DNA of 64,000 nucleotides from Chitinophaga japonensis. Lineage in GTDB: Bacteria > Bacteroidota > Bacteroidia > Chitinophagales > Chitinophagaceae. Below the pieces are notes generated by a model, which saw only the letters and a program-made list of their open reading frames with translations, searched no databases and was not told the DNA's origin. The stretch spans positions 1,877,115 to 1,941,114 of the forward strand of contig NZ_VLLG01000003.1 in NCBI RefSeq assembly GCF_007830125.1, given 5' to 3'. Below are positions 41,735 to 49,780 of the stretch, in pieces (the first letter of the stretch is position 1; every line of letters begins with the position of its first letter). Position numbers and translations under genes: made by a program.

Positions 41735-42383
41735 ATTTTCACAAACACTATTTAATAAAATACCCGTAGTAGGCATACTCCGTAATATGCCGCCGCTAAC
41801 GGTGCCGGTGCTGGCCCGTTATTACTGTGAAGCGGGGCTTACGAACCTGGAAGTAACGATGAACTCCGGCGAGGCCGCCACTACCATTACCCGGCTGGTG
41901 CAGGAATTTGGCGGCCGGCTGAACATCGGTGCGGGCACCGTGTGCACGCCGGAGGACCTGGACGCCGCCCTGGCTGCCGGCGCGCAATTCATTGTTACGC
42001 CCATCCTGGAAGAAACCGTGATCAACGCCTGCGTGCAGCGGCAGGTACCAGTCTTTCCCGGGGCTTACTCGCCTACGGAAATATACCGGGCCTGGCACCT
42101 GGGTGCTACCATGGTAAAGGTGTTTCCCGCCACCAGGCTGGGGGCTGAATACATCAGGGAGGTGCTGGCGCCGATGGACTACCTGCAGTTGCTGCCCACG
42201 GGCGGCATCACGGTGGATAATTTTACGGATTTCCTGTCCGCCGGCGCTGCCGGCCTGGGCATGGGCAGCCAGTTGTTTCCCAGGCAACTGGTAGAGGAGG
42301 GCGCCTGGGAAGCGCTGTCCGTGTTGTTTAAACAACTGGTGGCGGCTTATGAAGCCTACCGGGATACGACCACGAAAAAATAA
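41724..42383 (+). CDS. eda: KDPG/KDPGal aldolase
   Basis: 219 residues, class I aldolase fold: GILRNMPPLTVP, TMNSGEAATTI, IGAGTVCTPEDLDAALAAGAQFIVTP, then VPVFPGAYSPTEI and TMVKVFPATRLG with the Schiff-base Lys. It splits phosphorylated 2-keto-3-deoxy sugar acids to pyruvate and glyceraldehyde-3-phosphate, the step after DgoK. Symbol eda covers the family. dgoA would be equally apt from context. Confidence 0.92.
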   Translation: MSHKFSQTLFNKIPVVGILRNMPPLTVPVLARYYCEAGLTNLEVTMNSGEAATTITRLVQEFGGRLNIGAGTVCTPEDLDAALAAGAQFIVTPILEETVINACVQRQVPVFPGAYSPTEIYRAWHLGATMVKVFPATRLGAEYIREVLAPMDYLQLLPTGGITVDNFTDFLSAGAAGLGMGSQLFPRQLVEEGAWEALSVLFKQLVAAYEAYRDTTTKK

Positions 42384-42389
42384 TACTGC

Positions 42390-43190
42390 ATGTCCCTCGT
42401 TATATTGATCACCGGCGCTTCTGCAGGACTGGGCGCCTCCATCGGCAACTACCTGCACGGCAAAGGCTATACGGTATACGGCACCTCCCGGCATATTCAG
42501 CCGGGCGCGCTGCCTTTTCACACGCTGCAGATGGATGTGAACAACAATGCCGGCGTGCAGGAGGCGATAGCGGCCGTTATTGAAAAAGAGGGCCGCATTG
42601 ATGTGCTGGTCAACAATGCCGGGCTGAGCATAGCCGGCGTTACCGAACATCTTTCCCAGGAAGATGTGCAGCAGGTGTTTGACACCAATGTACTGGGCGT
42701 GCTGCGCACCTGCCAGGCGGTGCTGCCGCATATGCGCCGGCAGGGCAGGGGCCTGATCATTAACGTCAGCTCCATTGGCTCGGAAACAGGATTGCCCTAC
42801 CGGGGTATTTACAGCGCCAGCAAAGCGGCGGTAGACCGTTTCACAGAGGCGTTACGGTTAGAGGTGGGCGCCTGGGGCATACAGGCCTGCTGCCTGCAGC
42901 CGGGAGCGGTGCATACCGGCATCAACGCCCACCGGCTCCGTTCCTCCCTGCCGGAAGACTCGCCTTACCGGGACCGTTTTGAAAGCGGCTATGCCGCCAT
43001 TGACGCCAGCATCGATCATGGTGCTGATCCCGGTATATTCGGTCCCGTTATAGAAAAGATCATACAGGCCCGCCGCGTAAAGCGTTACTACCGCGTAGGC
43101 AAGCCCATAGAAAAACTATCCGTGATCCTGAAGAAATACCTGCCGGAAAGGATGTTCGAAAACCTGCTCCGGAAGTACTATAATACCTGA
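42390..43190 (+). CDS. SDR-family oxidoreductase
   Basis: 266 residues. Cofactor loop TGASAGLGASIG, NNAG in VLVNNAGLS, catalytic Ser in INVSSIGSE and Tyr/Lys in YRGIYSASKAAVDR. Within the operon it may oxidise a sugar or sugar acid before dehydration, or be the source of the aldonate. It follows the aldolase by 6 nt. Confidence 0.88.
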   Translation: MSLVILITGASAGLGASIGNYLHGKGYTVYGTSRHIQPGALPFHTLQMDVNNNAGVQEAIAAVIEKEGRIDVLVNNAGLSIAGVTEHLSQEDVQQVFDTNVLGVLRTCQAVLPHMRRQGRGLIINVSSIGSETGLPYRGIYSASKAAVDRFTEALRLEVGAWGIQACCLQPGAVHTGINAHRLRSSLPEDSPYRDRFESGYAAIDASIDHGADPGIFGPVIEKIIQARRVKRYYRVGKPIEKLSVILKKYLPERMFENLLRKYYNT

Positions 43191-43253
43191 TACATTTTTT
43201 GTAAGTTGTGCGCATAGCATCTTACAGATTTCACGTTTTTAAATGAATACCCG

Positions 43254-44969
43254 ATGTCCACATTCAGAAGCGCAGACTGGTTCGGCAAAAAAGATAAAAT
43301 GGGCTTCATCTACCGGAGCTGGATGAAGAACCAGGGCTTCCCGGAAGACCTTTTTGACGGCCGCCCGGTGATCGGCATTTGCAACACCTGGTCGGAGCTT
43401 ACGCCCTGTAATGCGCACCTGCGCGATATTGCCGCTGCCGTGAAGCGCGGCGTGTATGAAGCCGGCGGCTTCCCCGTGGAATTTCCCATCATGTCGCTGG
43501 GCGAAACCCTGCTGAAACCTACCGCCATGCTGTTCAGGAACCTGGCCAGCATGGATGCGGAGGAATCTATCCGGGGGAACCCGGTAGACGGCGTGGTGCT
43601 GCTCACCGGCTGCGACAAAACAACGCCCTCCACCTTAATGGGCGCCGCCAGCGTGGACCTGCCCACCATCGTGGTGCCCGGCGGTCCCATGCTCAACGGC
43701 CGTTTCCAGGGGCAGCAGATCGGTTCCGGCACGCATGTGTGGAAATTTGCCGATGATATGAAGACCGGGAAAATGACGCCCAAGGATTACCTCTTTGCAG
43801 AAAGCTGCATGTCCCGGAGCGCGGGCCATTGCATGACCATGGGCACCGCCTCTACCATGGCCTGCATGGTGGAAGCGCTGGGCATGTCCCTGTCCGGCGC
43901 GGCGGCCATACCGGCGGTGGATTCCCGCAAGAAGGTACTGGCGCACCTGTCCGGCCGGCGGATCGTGGAGATGGTGAAAGAAGACCTGAAAATGTCCAAA
44001 ATACTGACCCGCGCCGCTTTTGAGAATGCCATCAGGGTAAATGCGGCGGTAGGCGGGTCCACCAACTTTATCATTCACCTCACGGCCATTGCAGGCAGGG
44101 TGGGCGTGGACCTGCACCTGGAGGATTTTGACCGCCTGGGCAGCCATGTGCCGCTGCTGCTGAACCTGATGCCTTCCGGCAAATACCTGATGGAAGATTT
44201 CTATTATGCCGGCGGCCTGCCCGTGATCATCAACGAGCTGCGGGACCAGTTGCATATGGACGCCATCACCGTTACCGGCAAAACGCACGCGGAGAACATA
44301 CAGGATACCTGCACCTGCTATAATGCAGATGTGATCTATCCATACAAACAGCCCCTGATAGCGGAAGCCGGCATTGCCGTGCTCAAAGGCAACCTGGCGG
44401 AGAACGGGGCAGTGATCAAACCTTCTGCCGCCACGCCGGCGCTGATGCAGCACCGCGGCAGGGCCGTGGTGTTTGAGACCATCGAGGACTATCATGCACG
44501 CATTGATGATCCTGCGCTGGATATAGATGAAACCTGTGTAATGGTGCTGAAGAACGTAGGGCCGGTAGGCTACCCCGGCATGCCGGAAGTAGGCAATATG
44601 GCCCTGCCCAAAAAGCTGCTGGACAAAGGCGTGACGGACATGGTGCGCATTTCCGACGGCCGCATGAGCGGCACCGCCTATGGTACGGTAGTGCTGCACG
44701 TGTCCCCGGAATCCGCCATCGGCGGCACGCTGGCCCTGGTGGAGAACGGCGACTTCATAGAACTGGACGTAGCAGGCCGCCGCCTGCACCTGGATGTGCC
44801 GGAGCAGGAACTGCAGCAAAGAAAGGCGTGCTGGCAGCAAACCGAAACACCCTATGACCGCGGCTATGCCAGCCTGTATGTGCGGCATGTGCTGCAGGCG
44901 GACAAAGGCGCTGATTTTGATTTCCTTACCGGCCATTCTGGTGCTGAAGTAAGCCGGGACTCGCATTAA
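43254..44969 (+). CDS. IlvD/Edd-family sugar-acid dehydratase
   Basis: 571 residues. Iron-sulfur ligands lie in LTGCDKTTPS, SCMSRSAGHCMTMGTASTMAC (split: SCMSRSAGHCM and TASTMAC) and DTCTCYN. A late RISDGRMSGTAYGT is typical of the aldonate-dehydratase branch (L-arabinonate, D-xylonate, galactonate type) rather than of true IlvD. It converts an aldonate to the 2-keto-3-deoxy form used by DgoK. It replaces the enolase-type DgoD found in other dgo operons. Confidence 0.88.
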   Translation: MSTFRSADWFGKKDKMGFIYRSWMKNQGFPEDLFDGRPVIGICNTWSELTPCNAHLRDIAAAVKRGVYEAGGFPVEFPIMSLGETLLKPTAMLFRNLASMDAEESIRGNPVDGVVLLTGCDKTTPSTLMGAASVDLPTIVVPGGPMLNGRFQGQQIGSGTHVWKFADDMKTGKMTPKDYLFAESCMSRSAGHCMTMGTASTMACMVEALGMSLSGAAAIPAVDSRKKVLAHLSGRRIVEMVKEDLKMSKILTRAAFENAIRVNAAVGGSTNFIIHLTAIAGRVGVDLHLEDFDRLGSHVPLLLNLMPSGKYLMEDFYYAGGLPVIINELRDQLHMDAITVTGKTHAENIQDTCTCYNADVIYPYKQPLIAEAGIAVLKGNLAENGAVIKPSAATPALMQHRGRAVVFETIEDYHARIDDPALDIDETCVMVLKNVGPVGYPGMPEVGNMALPKKLLDKGVTDMVRISDGRMSGTAYGTVVLHVSPESAIGGTLALVENGDFIELDVAGRRLHLDVPEQELQQRKACWQQTETPYDRGYASLYVRHVLQADKGADFDFLTGHSGAEVSRDSH

Positions 44970-44985
44970 AACATTACGACATTCC

Positions 44986-46299
44986 ATGACTTTACTCATC
45001 ATTTTCCTCTGCATAGTTGCTTTAATCCTATTGATCACCTGGGGCAAGGTAAACCCCTTCCTGGCTTTCCTCGTCGTATCCATTGTTACCGGGCTGCTGC
45101 TGGGCATTCCCCTGAATGATATCCCGCAGTCCGTGAACAAAGGCATTGGCGACATGCTGGGATCGCTGGTAGTGGTGATCGTACTGGGGGCCATGCTGGG
45201 CAAACTCGTGGCAGACAGCGGGGCGGCGCAGCGCATTGCCTCCGTGCTCATGAAGATCTTTGGCGTAAAGTATATCCAGTGGGCCCTCATGCTGACCGGC
45301 TTTATCATCGGCATCCCGCTTTTTTATAACGTGGGCTTTGTGCTGATCGTGCCGCTGATATTTTCTGTGGCCTACCAGTACAAGCTCCCGGCCGTATACA
45401 TCGGGCTGCCGATGCTGGCTTCGCTTTCGGTTACGCATGGCTTCCTGCCGCCGCATCCTTCGCCGGCTGCGCTGGTAGTGCAGTTCAACGCCAATATGGG
45501 CCTCACGCTGATATATGGCGTCATTGTGGCCATTCCTGCCGTGATCATTGCCGGGCCGGTCTTTTCACGGTCACTGAAAAAAATTGAGGCCAAACCGCTG
45601 GAATCTTTCAGGGCGGCCCCGATGCCGGAAGACCAGTTGCCCGGTACGCTCAACAGCCTTTTGTCTTCCCTGCTCCCGGTGCTGCTGCTTATCGTTACCA
45701 CCCTGCTGCTGTTCCTGCTGCCCGGCGACGGACCGCTGAAGACCTTCCTTACATTTATCGGGGAGCCCACGATCGTGATGCTGATCACCATCATCATTGC
45801 CACTTTCTCGCTGGGGCGGCGCATGGGCATGTCCATGCAACGCATCATGGGCATTTACGCAGAAGCGGTAAAGGATGTGGCGATGGTGCTGCTCATTGTC
45901 AGCGGCGCTGGTATCCTGAAGCAGGTGTTCGTGGACAGTGGCGTGAGCACGCAGATCGCTACGGCGCTGCAGGGCTGGAATATTCCGCCGCTGGTGCTGG
46001 CCTGGCTGATTGCCGCCGTGATCCGGCTGGCGCTGGGGTCCGCTACGGTAGCGGGTTTGACTACAGCGGGCATTATTGCGCCCGTGACCGCGCAGTTGCA
46101 TGTAGACCCCAGCCTGATGGTGCTGTCCATCGGCGCGGGCAGCCTGTTCTTTTCCCATGTGAACGATGCCGGTTTCTGGCTGTTCAAGGAATACTTCAAC
46201 GTGTCCCTGAAAGATACGTTCCGTTCCTGGTCACTGATGGAAACCATCGTGTCCGTTGTAGGGCTGTTAGGCGTGCTGATACTGCATTTGTTTGTATAG
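44986..46299 (+). CDS. GntP-family gluconate/aldonate:H+ symporter
   Basis: 437 residues with about 12 hydrophobic helices. Family features: GLLLGIPLNDIPQSVNKGIGDMLGSL and GFLPPHPSPAALVVQ, then AVIRLALGSATVAGLTTAG (landmarks GFLPPHPSP and LALGSATVAGLTTAG). Imports the aldonate degraded by the four upstream genes. It starts 16 nt after the dehydratase stop and closes the operon. Confidence 0.92.
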   Translation: MTLLIIFLCIVALILLITWGKVNPFLAFLVVSIVTGLLLGIPLNDIPQSVNKGIGDMLGSLVVVIVLGAMLGKLVADSGAAQRIASVLMKIFGVKYIQWALMLTGFIIGIPLFYNVGFVLIVPLIFSVAYQYKLPAVYIGLPMLASLSVTHGFLPPHPSPAALVVQFNANMGLTLIYGVIVAIPAVIIAGPVFSRSLKKIEAKPLESFRAAPMPEDQLPGTLNSLLSSLLPVLLLIVTTLLLFLLPGDGPLKTFLTFIGEPTIVMLITIIIATFSLGRRMGMSMQRIMGIYAEAVKDVAMVLLIVSGAGILKQVFVDSGVSTQIATALQGWNIPPLVLAWLIAAVIRLALGSATVAGLTTAGIIAPVTAQLHVDPSLMVLSIGAGSLFFSHVNDAGFWLFKEYFNVSLKDTFRSWSLMETIVSVVGLLGVLILHLFV

Positions 46300-46359
46300 A
46301 TGCTATGATCTTTCCCGCCTGTTTTATATATTCAGGGGGAATAACCATTACAGGCACAT

Positions 46360-47310
46360 ATGAAAACCCTTCCGTTTCCCCGGATCAGCTATCCCTTTAC
46401 GTATGGCATGAACCCCCATACGGCTGCAGTGGATGTATATACCATCAACTGGGCAGTGAAATACGATCTTATTGAGAACGAAGCCATGCTGGCACGCTAC
46501 CGGCAAATGCAGCTCAATGCCCTGGTAGGCAGGCTGTACTACAGCGCCGGTTTCCAGGCCCTGCGCCTGCTGGCCGATTACAATTTCCTGTTCTTTATCA
46601 TGGACGACCGCTGCGATGCGGTGCCCCGCGGGCAAAAGAAAGTCTACTGGGAGGGCAACACGGCCCGCCTTACGGCGGTCATGGACCAGCATAAAAGAGT
46701 GTTCCGCGGTGAGGGCCATCCTTTTGAGGTGGCGTTCAGCGATGCCTGGGAACGTACGCAGCACGCGGCGGATGCGGAATGGCGGAGCTGGTTTGCCGCT
46801 ACCATCCGGGAGTATTTTCATGCCTGCATATGGGAAGCCGGCAACCTGGACGCCGGTACGCCGCCCACCCTGGAAAAATACCTGGCAATGCGCCCCTATA
46901 TCGCCGCCGCGCCTTTTAACGTATGCGCTATTACGTATGCGGAGAACATCCGTTTGCCCTACGAAGTATACCGGCACCCGGTGGTAAGGCAGTTAATGCA
47001 CTTGCCGGCCCGGATCGTGTGCTGGGTGAACGATCTTTTTTCCCTGCGCAAGGAGCAGCAAGCGGGCGATATGCATAACCTGGTGCTGGTGCTGCAGCAG
47101 GAGCGGGGCCTGTCAATGGAAGCCGCCATGGAAGCCGCCGCCTGCATACATGCGGAAGATATGGCGCAGTACCTGCGGCTGGAACAGCAGTTGCCGGTGC
47201 TGGACAAGGCCACCGGCAAGGAGCTGGCCCGCTATCTCACCTACCTGCGGGCCATGATCAGCGGCAACCTGGAATGGAGCACTGTCGATACAAATCGTTA
47301 TTATTGTTGA
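46360..47310 (+). CDS. Class I terpene synthase
   Basis: 316 residues. Metal-binding DDxxD motif DDRCD (82-86) in FLFFIMDDRCDA and the NSE triad NDLFSLRKE (224-232), with the C-terminal RY pair (NRYYC). All lie at the spacing of bacterial sesqui- and diterpene cyclases. It ionises a prenyl diphosphate and cyclises it. No prenyltransferase, P450 or other tailoring gene is next to it, so it acts on a housekeeping prenyl diphosphate. Product cannot be predicted from sequence alone. Confidence 0.9.
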   Translation: MKTLPFPRISYPFTYGMNPHTAAVDVYTINWAVKYDLIENEAMLARYRQMQLNALVGRLYYSAGFQALRLLADYNFLFFIMDDRCDAVPRGQKKVYWEGNTARLTAVMDQHKRVFRGEGHPFEVAFSDAWERTQHAADAEWRSWFAATIREYFHACIWEAGNLDAGTPPTLEKYLAMRPYIAAAPFNVCAITYAENIRLPYEVYRHPVVRQLMHLPARIVCWVNDLFSLRKEQQAGDMHNLVLVLQQERGLSMEAAMEAAACIHAEDMAQYLRLEQQLPVLDKATGKELARYLTYLRAMISGNLEWSTVDTNRYYC

Positions 47311-47326
47311 AAATTTCAGAACTATT

Positions 47327-48163
47327 ATGGCGCTCTCCCGCAGAAGTTTCCTGCAGTCTACCGTCAAAAGTGTAATACTCCTGGGTATGGGCAATGCCCT
47401 GCCGGCTTTTATGCCCGCTGGTTTCATCCTGCCTGCGCGGAAGGATATCCGCCTCCGCTTTGCGCTGGCGTCTGACGGACACTATGGGGAACCAAAATCC
47501 GACTATGAAGCCCGCCACCGGCAAATGGCGGACTGGCTGAATGCAGAGGCAAAAGACCGCGGGCTGGATTTTGTGGTGGTGAACGGCGATATCTTTCACA
47601 ACGATCCCGTGTTCCTGCCACAGGCAAAAACGGCCTGGGACCGGCTGGAAATGCCTTACTACGTATCGCACGGCAACCATGATATGACAGCAGAGTCGCA
47701 CTGGAAGGAAGTGTGGGGCATGCCTTTCGATCACGGGTTTGAAAAGAAAGATGCCGGCTTCATTATCCTGAACACCGCAGATATAAAAGGCGTATACACC
47801 GGCCCGGACCTGGAGCGCACCAAAGTTTTGCTGGAACAATATAGCTCGCACAAGCACCTCTTCGTGTTCATGCACATTACGCCGATGAAATGGACCAAGT
47901 ACGGCATTGACCGCCCGGATATTGTGGACCTTTTCAGCCGCCAGCCTAACCTGAAGGCTGTATTCCACGGGCATGATCATGACGAGGACGGCATGAGGGA
48001 AAAGGACGGGAAATACTATTTCTGGGACGCACACGTAGCCGGCACCTGGGGCACAGATTACAAAGGATACCGGGTAGTGGAAGTATTAAAAAACGGGTCT
48101 GTGCTGACCTACCAGGCAGACCCATCTGCGGCAAAGCAGGTGAATAACAATCGTATCGCCTGA
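47327..48163 (+). CDS. Calcineurin-like metallophosphoesterase, Tat-exported
   Basis: 278 residues. Twin-arginine-type N-terminus (MALSRRSFLQSTVKS) and hydrophobic segment, then ALASDGHYGEPKSD, VVVNGDIFHND, VSHGNHDMT, FMHITPMKW and FHGHDHDED, a complete binuclear metal site. The small capping C-terminus is typical of stand-alone cell-surface phosphoesterases. It starts 17 nt after the terpene synthase, possibly in the same transcript. It has no evident role in terpene chemistry. Confidence 0.87.
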   Translation: MALSRRSFLQSTVKSVILLGMGNALPAFMPAGFILPARKDIRLRFALASDGHYGEPKSDYEARHRQMADWLNAEAKDRGLDFVVVNGDIFHNDPVFLPQAKTAWDRLEMPYYVSHGNHDMTAESHWKEVWGMPFDHGFEKKDAGFIILNTADIKGVYTGPDLERTKVLLEQYSSHKHLFVFMHITPMKWTKYGIDRPDIVDLFSRQPNLKAVFHGHDHDEDGMREKDGKYYFWDAHVAGTWGTDYKGYRVVEVLKNGSVLTYQADPSAAKQVNNNRIA

Positions 48164-48165
48164 CC

Positions 48166-49737
48166 TTACAGCGGGAAATCTACATCAAATACAAAACGTG
48201 CTGCTTTGGGCAACGGCTTGCGCGGCAGCATTTCGTCCCGCATGGCGGTATTATAGACAAAAGCGGCTACAATGGCGGCGGCCTGTTTCAGGTCTTCCAT
48301 CTCCAGGTGATCGTAGGTGTCCATATTGCTGTGATGCGTCCGGGTGTTGTATTCCAGCGGGTCCTGTATGAACTGGAAGCCGGGAATTCCTACGGCATCA
48401 AAAGGAAGATGGTCCGTAGCGCCGGTGTTGCTGATAGTAACGCCGGTAGCGCCCAGGTCCGCGAAGGGCTGCAGCCAGTTCCGGAACACAGGGCCCACTG
48501 CTTCATTGTTCTGCAGGTAAATGCCCCTGATCCTGCCGGAGCCGTTATCCAGGTTGTAATAGGCGGATACTTTCTTTTGCTCCGGCAGTAATTGCATATC
48601 GGCCGGGTTGCCGAAATGTTTCTTTACATAGCCGAAAGAGCCCAGCAATCCCTGTTCTTCTCCACCCCATAACGCCATGCGGATGCTGCGTTTGGGCTGC
48701 ACGCCCAGGACTTTGAGAATGCGCATGGCCTCCATCATCACGATGCAGCCTGCGGCATCGTCTGTAGCGCCCGTGCCGCTATGCCAGGAGTCCAGGTGGC
48801 CGCCCAGCATAACCAGCTCGCTTTTCAGCTTTTTATCCGTGCCGGGTATTTCGCCTATCACGTTATAGCCCTGCGTATCGGTGCTGTCCCACTGGTTCTG
48901 AATGTTCATTTCCAGCGTCACCTCCTGCGCGGAGCGCAGCAGGCGGTAGATGCGCAGCATGTCCTCCGTGGACAGGGCGATCTCCGGCAACGGCGGCGTA
49001 TAACCTTTGGCGTAGTACACCCCGCCGGCTACGAATACGGTACCATCCCTTCCCCTGGGGCGGGAGGGATTCAGCAGGGCAATGGCGCCTTTATCCGCCA
49101 GGTATTGCCGGGTTTCGTTCCTGCTTTTGAAGATGCCGGCATATTTGGCCACCCCGCCGGGCTCAATCATATACATATCCGGCAGCTCGCTGAAGGTGGT
49201 GGTGTCTGCATAACGGGTGGCAAAGGGCGTAAAGGCGGATGCCAGCACGGTATCCCGGGGGCGGGGCCGCACCATCACGATCTTTCCTTTGATGGCGTCG
49301 CCCATTTGGTCAATGGCCGCTTCGGAAAGCGTGTCCAGCATCACCACGGGCCCGGTTACCAGTCCCCCGGTGCCGGCGGTCCAGGCATGGGGGTAGGCGA
49401 TCAGCGGCTGGTAGTAAGGCGTTTTCTGCGCCACGTAGGACATGGTGGAGCGCCAGCCTTTGCCAAACTCGCCCCAGGGCTCCAGCCCGGCCTTCTGTAT
49501 GCCCCATTGCCGCAATGTTTGCACGATCCAGCGGGCGGCGTGTAAATACCCGGGGGAGTTGGTGAGCCGGGGGCCGGCCACATCCGTCATGTAATGCGCG
49601 ATAAACGGGATCTGTGAATGCGCAAAGGCTTCGGTCCTGATCTTTTGCATCATCGCCGTGTCTACAGGCGTTTCCTGCGCCCGCAGGCAGCAGGGTAGCA
49701 GCAGCGCCAGGGCTGCGGTAAAGCGTAAGGTGCTCAT
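48166..49737 (-). CDS. M28-family metallopeptidase, secreted
   Basis: 523 residues from the ATG at 49737. Signal peptide (1-22), PA domain insert (about 120-250), and M28 peptidase with LGGHLDSWHSGTGATDDAAGC (metal His/Asp; in two parts LGGHLDSWHSG and TDDAAGC), GGEEQGLLGS (general base Glu) and HHSNMDTYDHL. It resembles carboxypeptidase Q-like peptidases and should release amino acids or dipeptides in the periplasm. It converges on the phosphoesterase gene with a 3-nt gap. Confidence 0.9.
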   Translation of the reverse strand: MSTLRFTAALALLLPCCLRAQETPVDTAMMQKIRTEAFAHSQIPFIAHYMTDVAGPRLTNSPGYLHAARWIVQTLRQWGIQKAGLEPWGEFGKGWRSTMSYVAQKTPYYQPLIAYPHAWTAGTGGLVTGPVVMLDTLSEAAIDQMGDAIKGKIVMVRPRPRDTVLASAFTPFATRYADTTTFSELPDMYMIEPGGVAKYAGIFKSRNETRQYLADKGAIALLNPSRPRGRDGTVFVAGGVYYAKGYTPPLPEIALSTEDMLRIYRLLRSAQEVTLEMNIQNQWDSTDTQGYNVIGEIPGTDKKLKSELVMLGGHLDSWHSGTGATDDAAGCIVMMEAMRILKVLGVQPKRSIRMALWGGEEQGLLGSFGYVKKHFGNPADMQLLPEQKKVSAYYNLDNGSGRIRGIYLQNNEAVGPVFRNWLQPFADLGATGVTISNTGATDHLPFDAVGIPGFQFIQDPLEYNTRTHHSNMDTYDHLEMEDLKQAAAIVAAFVYNTAMRDEMLPRKPLPKAARFVFDVDFPL

Positions 49738-49780
49738 AAGCAGTGAATAGACGGTTGATAAAATAGTTGATCCAATATAC

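Noticed and set aside
43635..45314. 559-codon frame opposite the dehydratase and permease genes
   Set aside because: It is the antisense shadow of two well-supported genes with high GC at third positions. The translated sequence has no domain.
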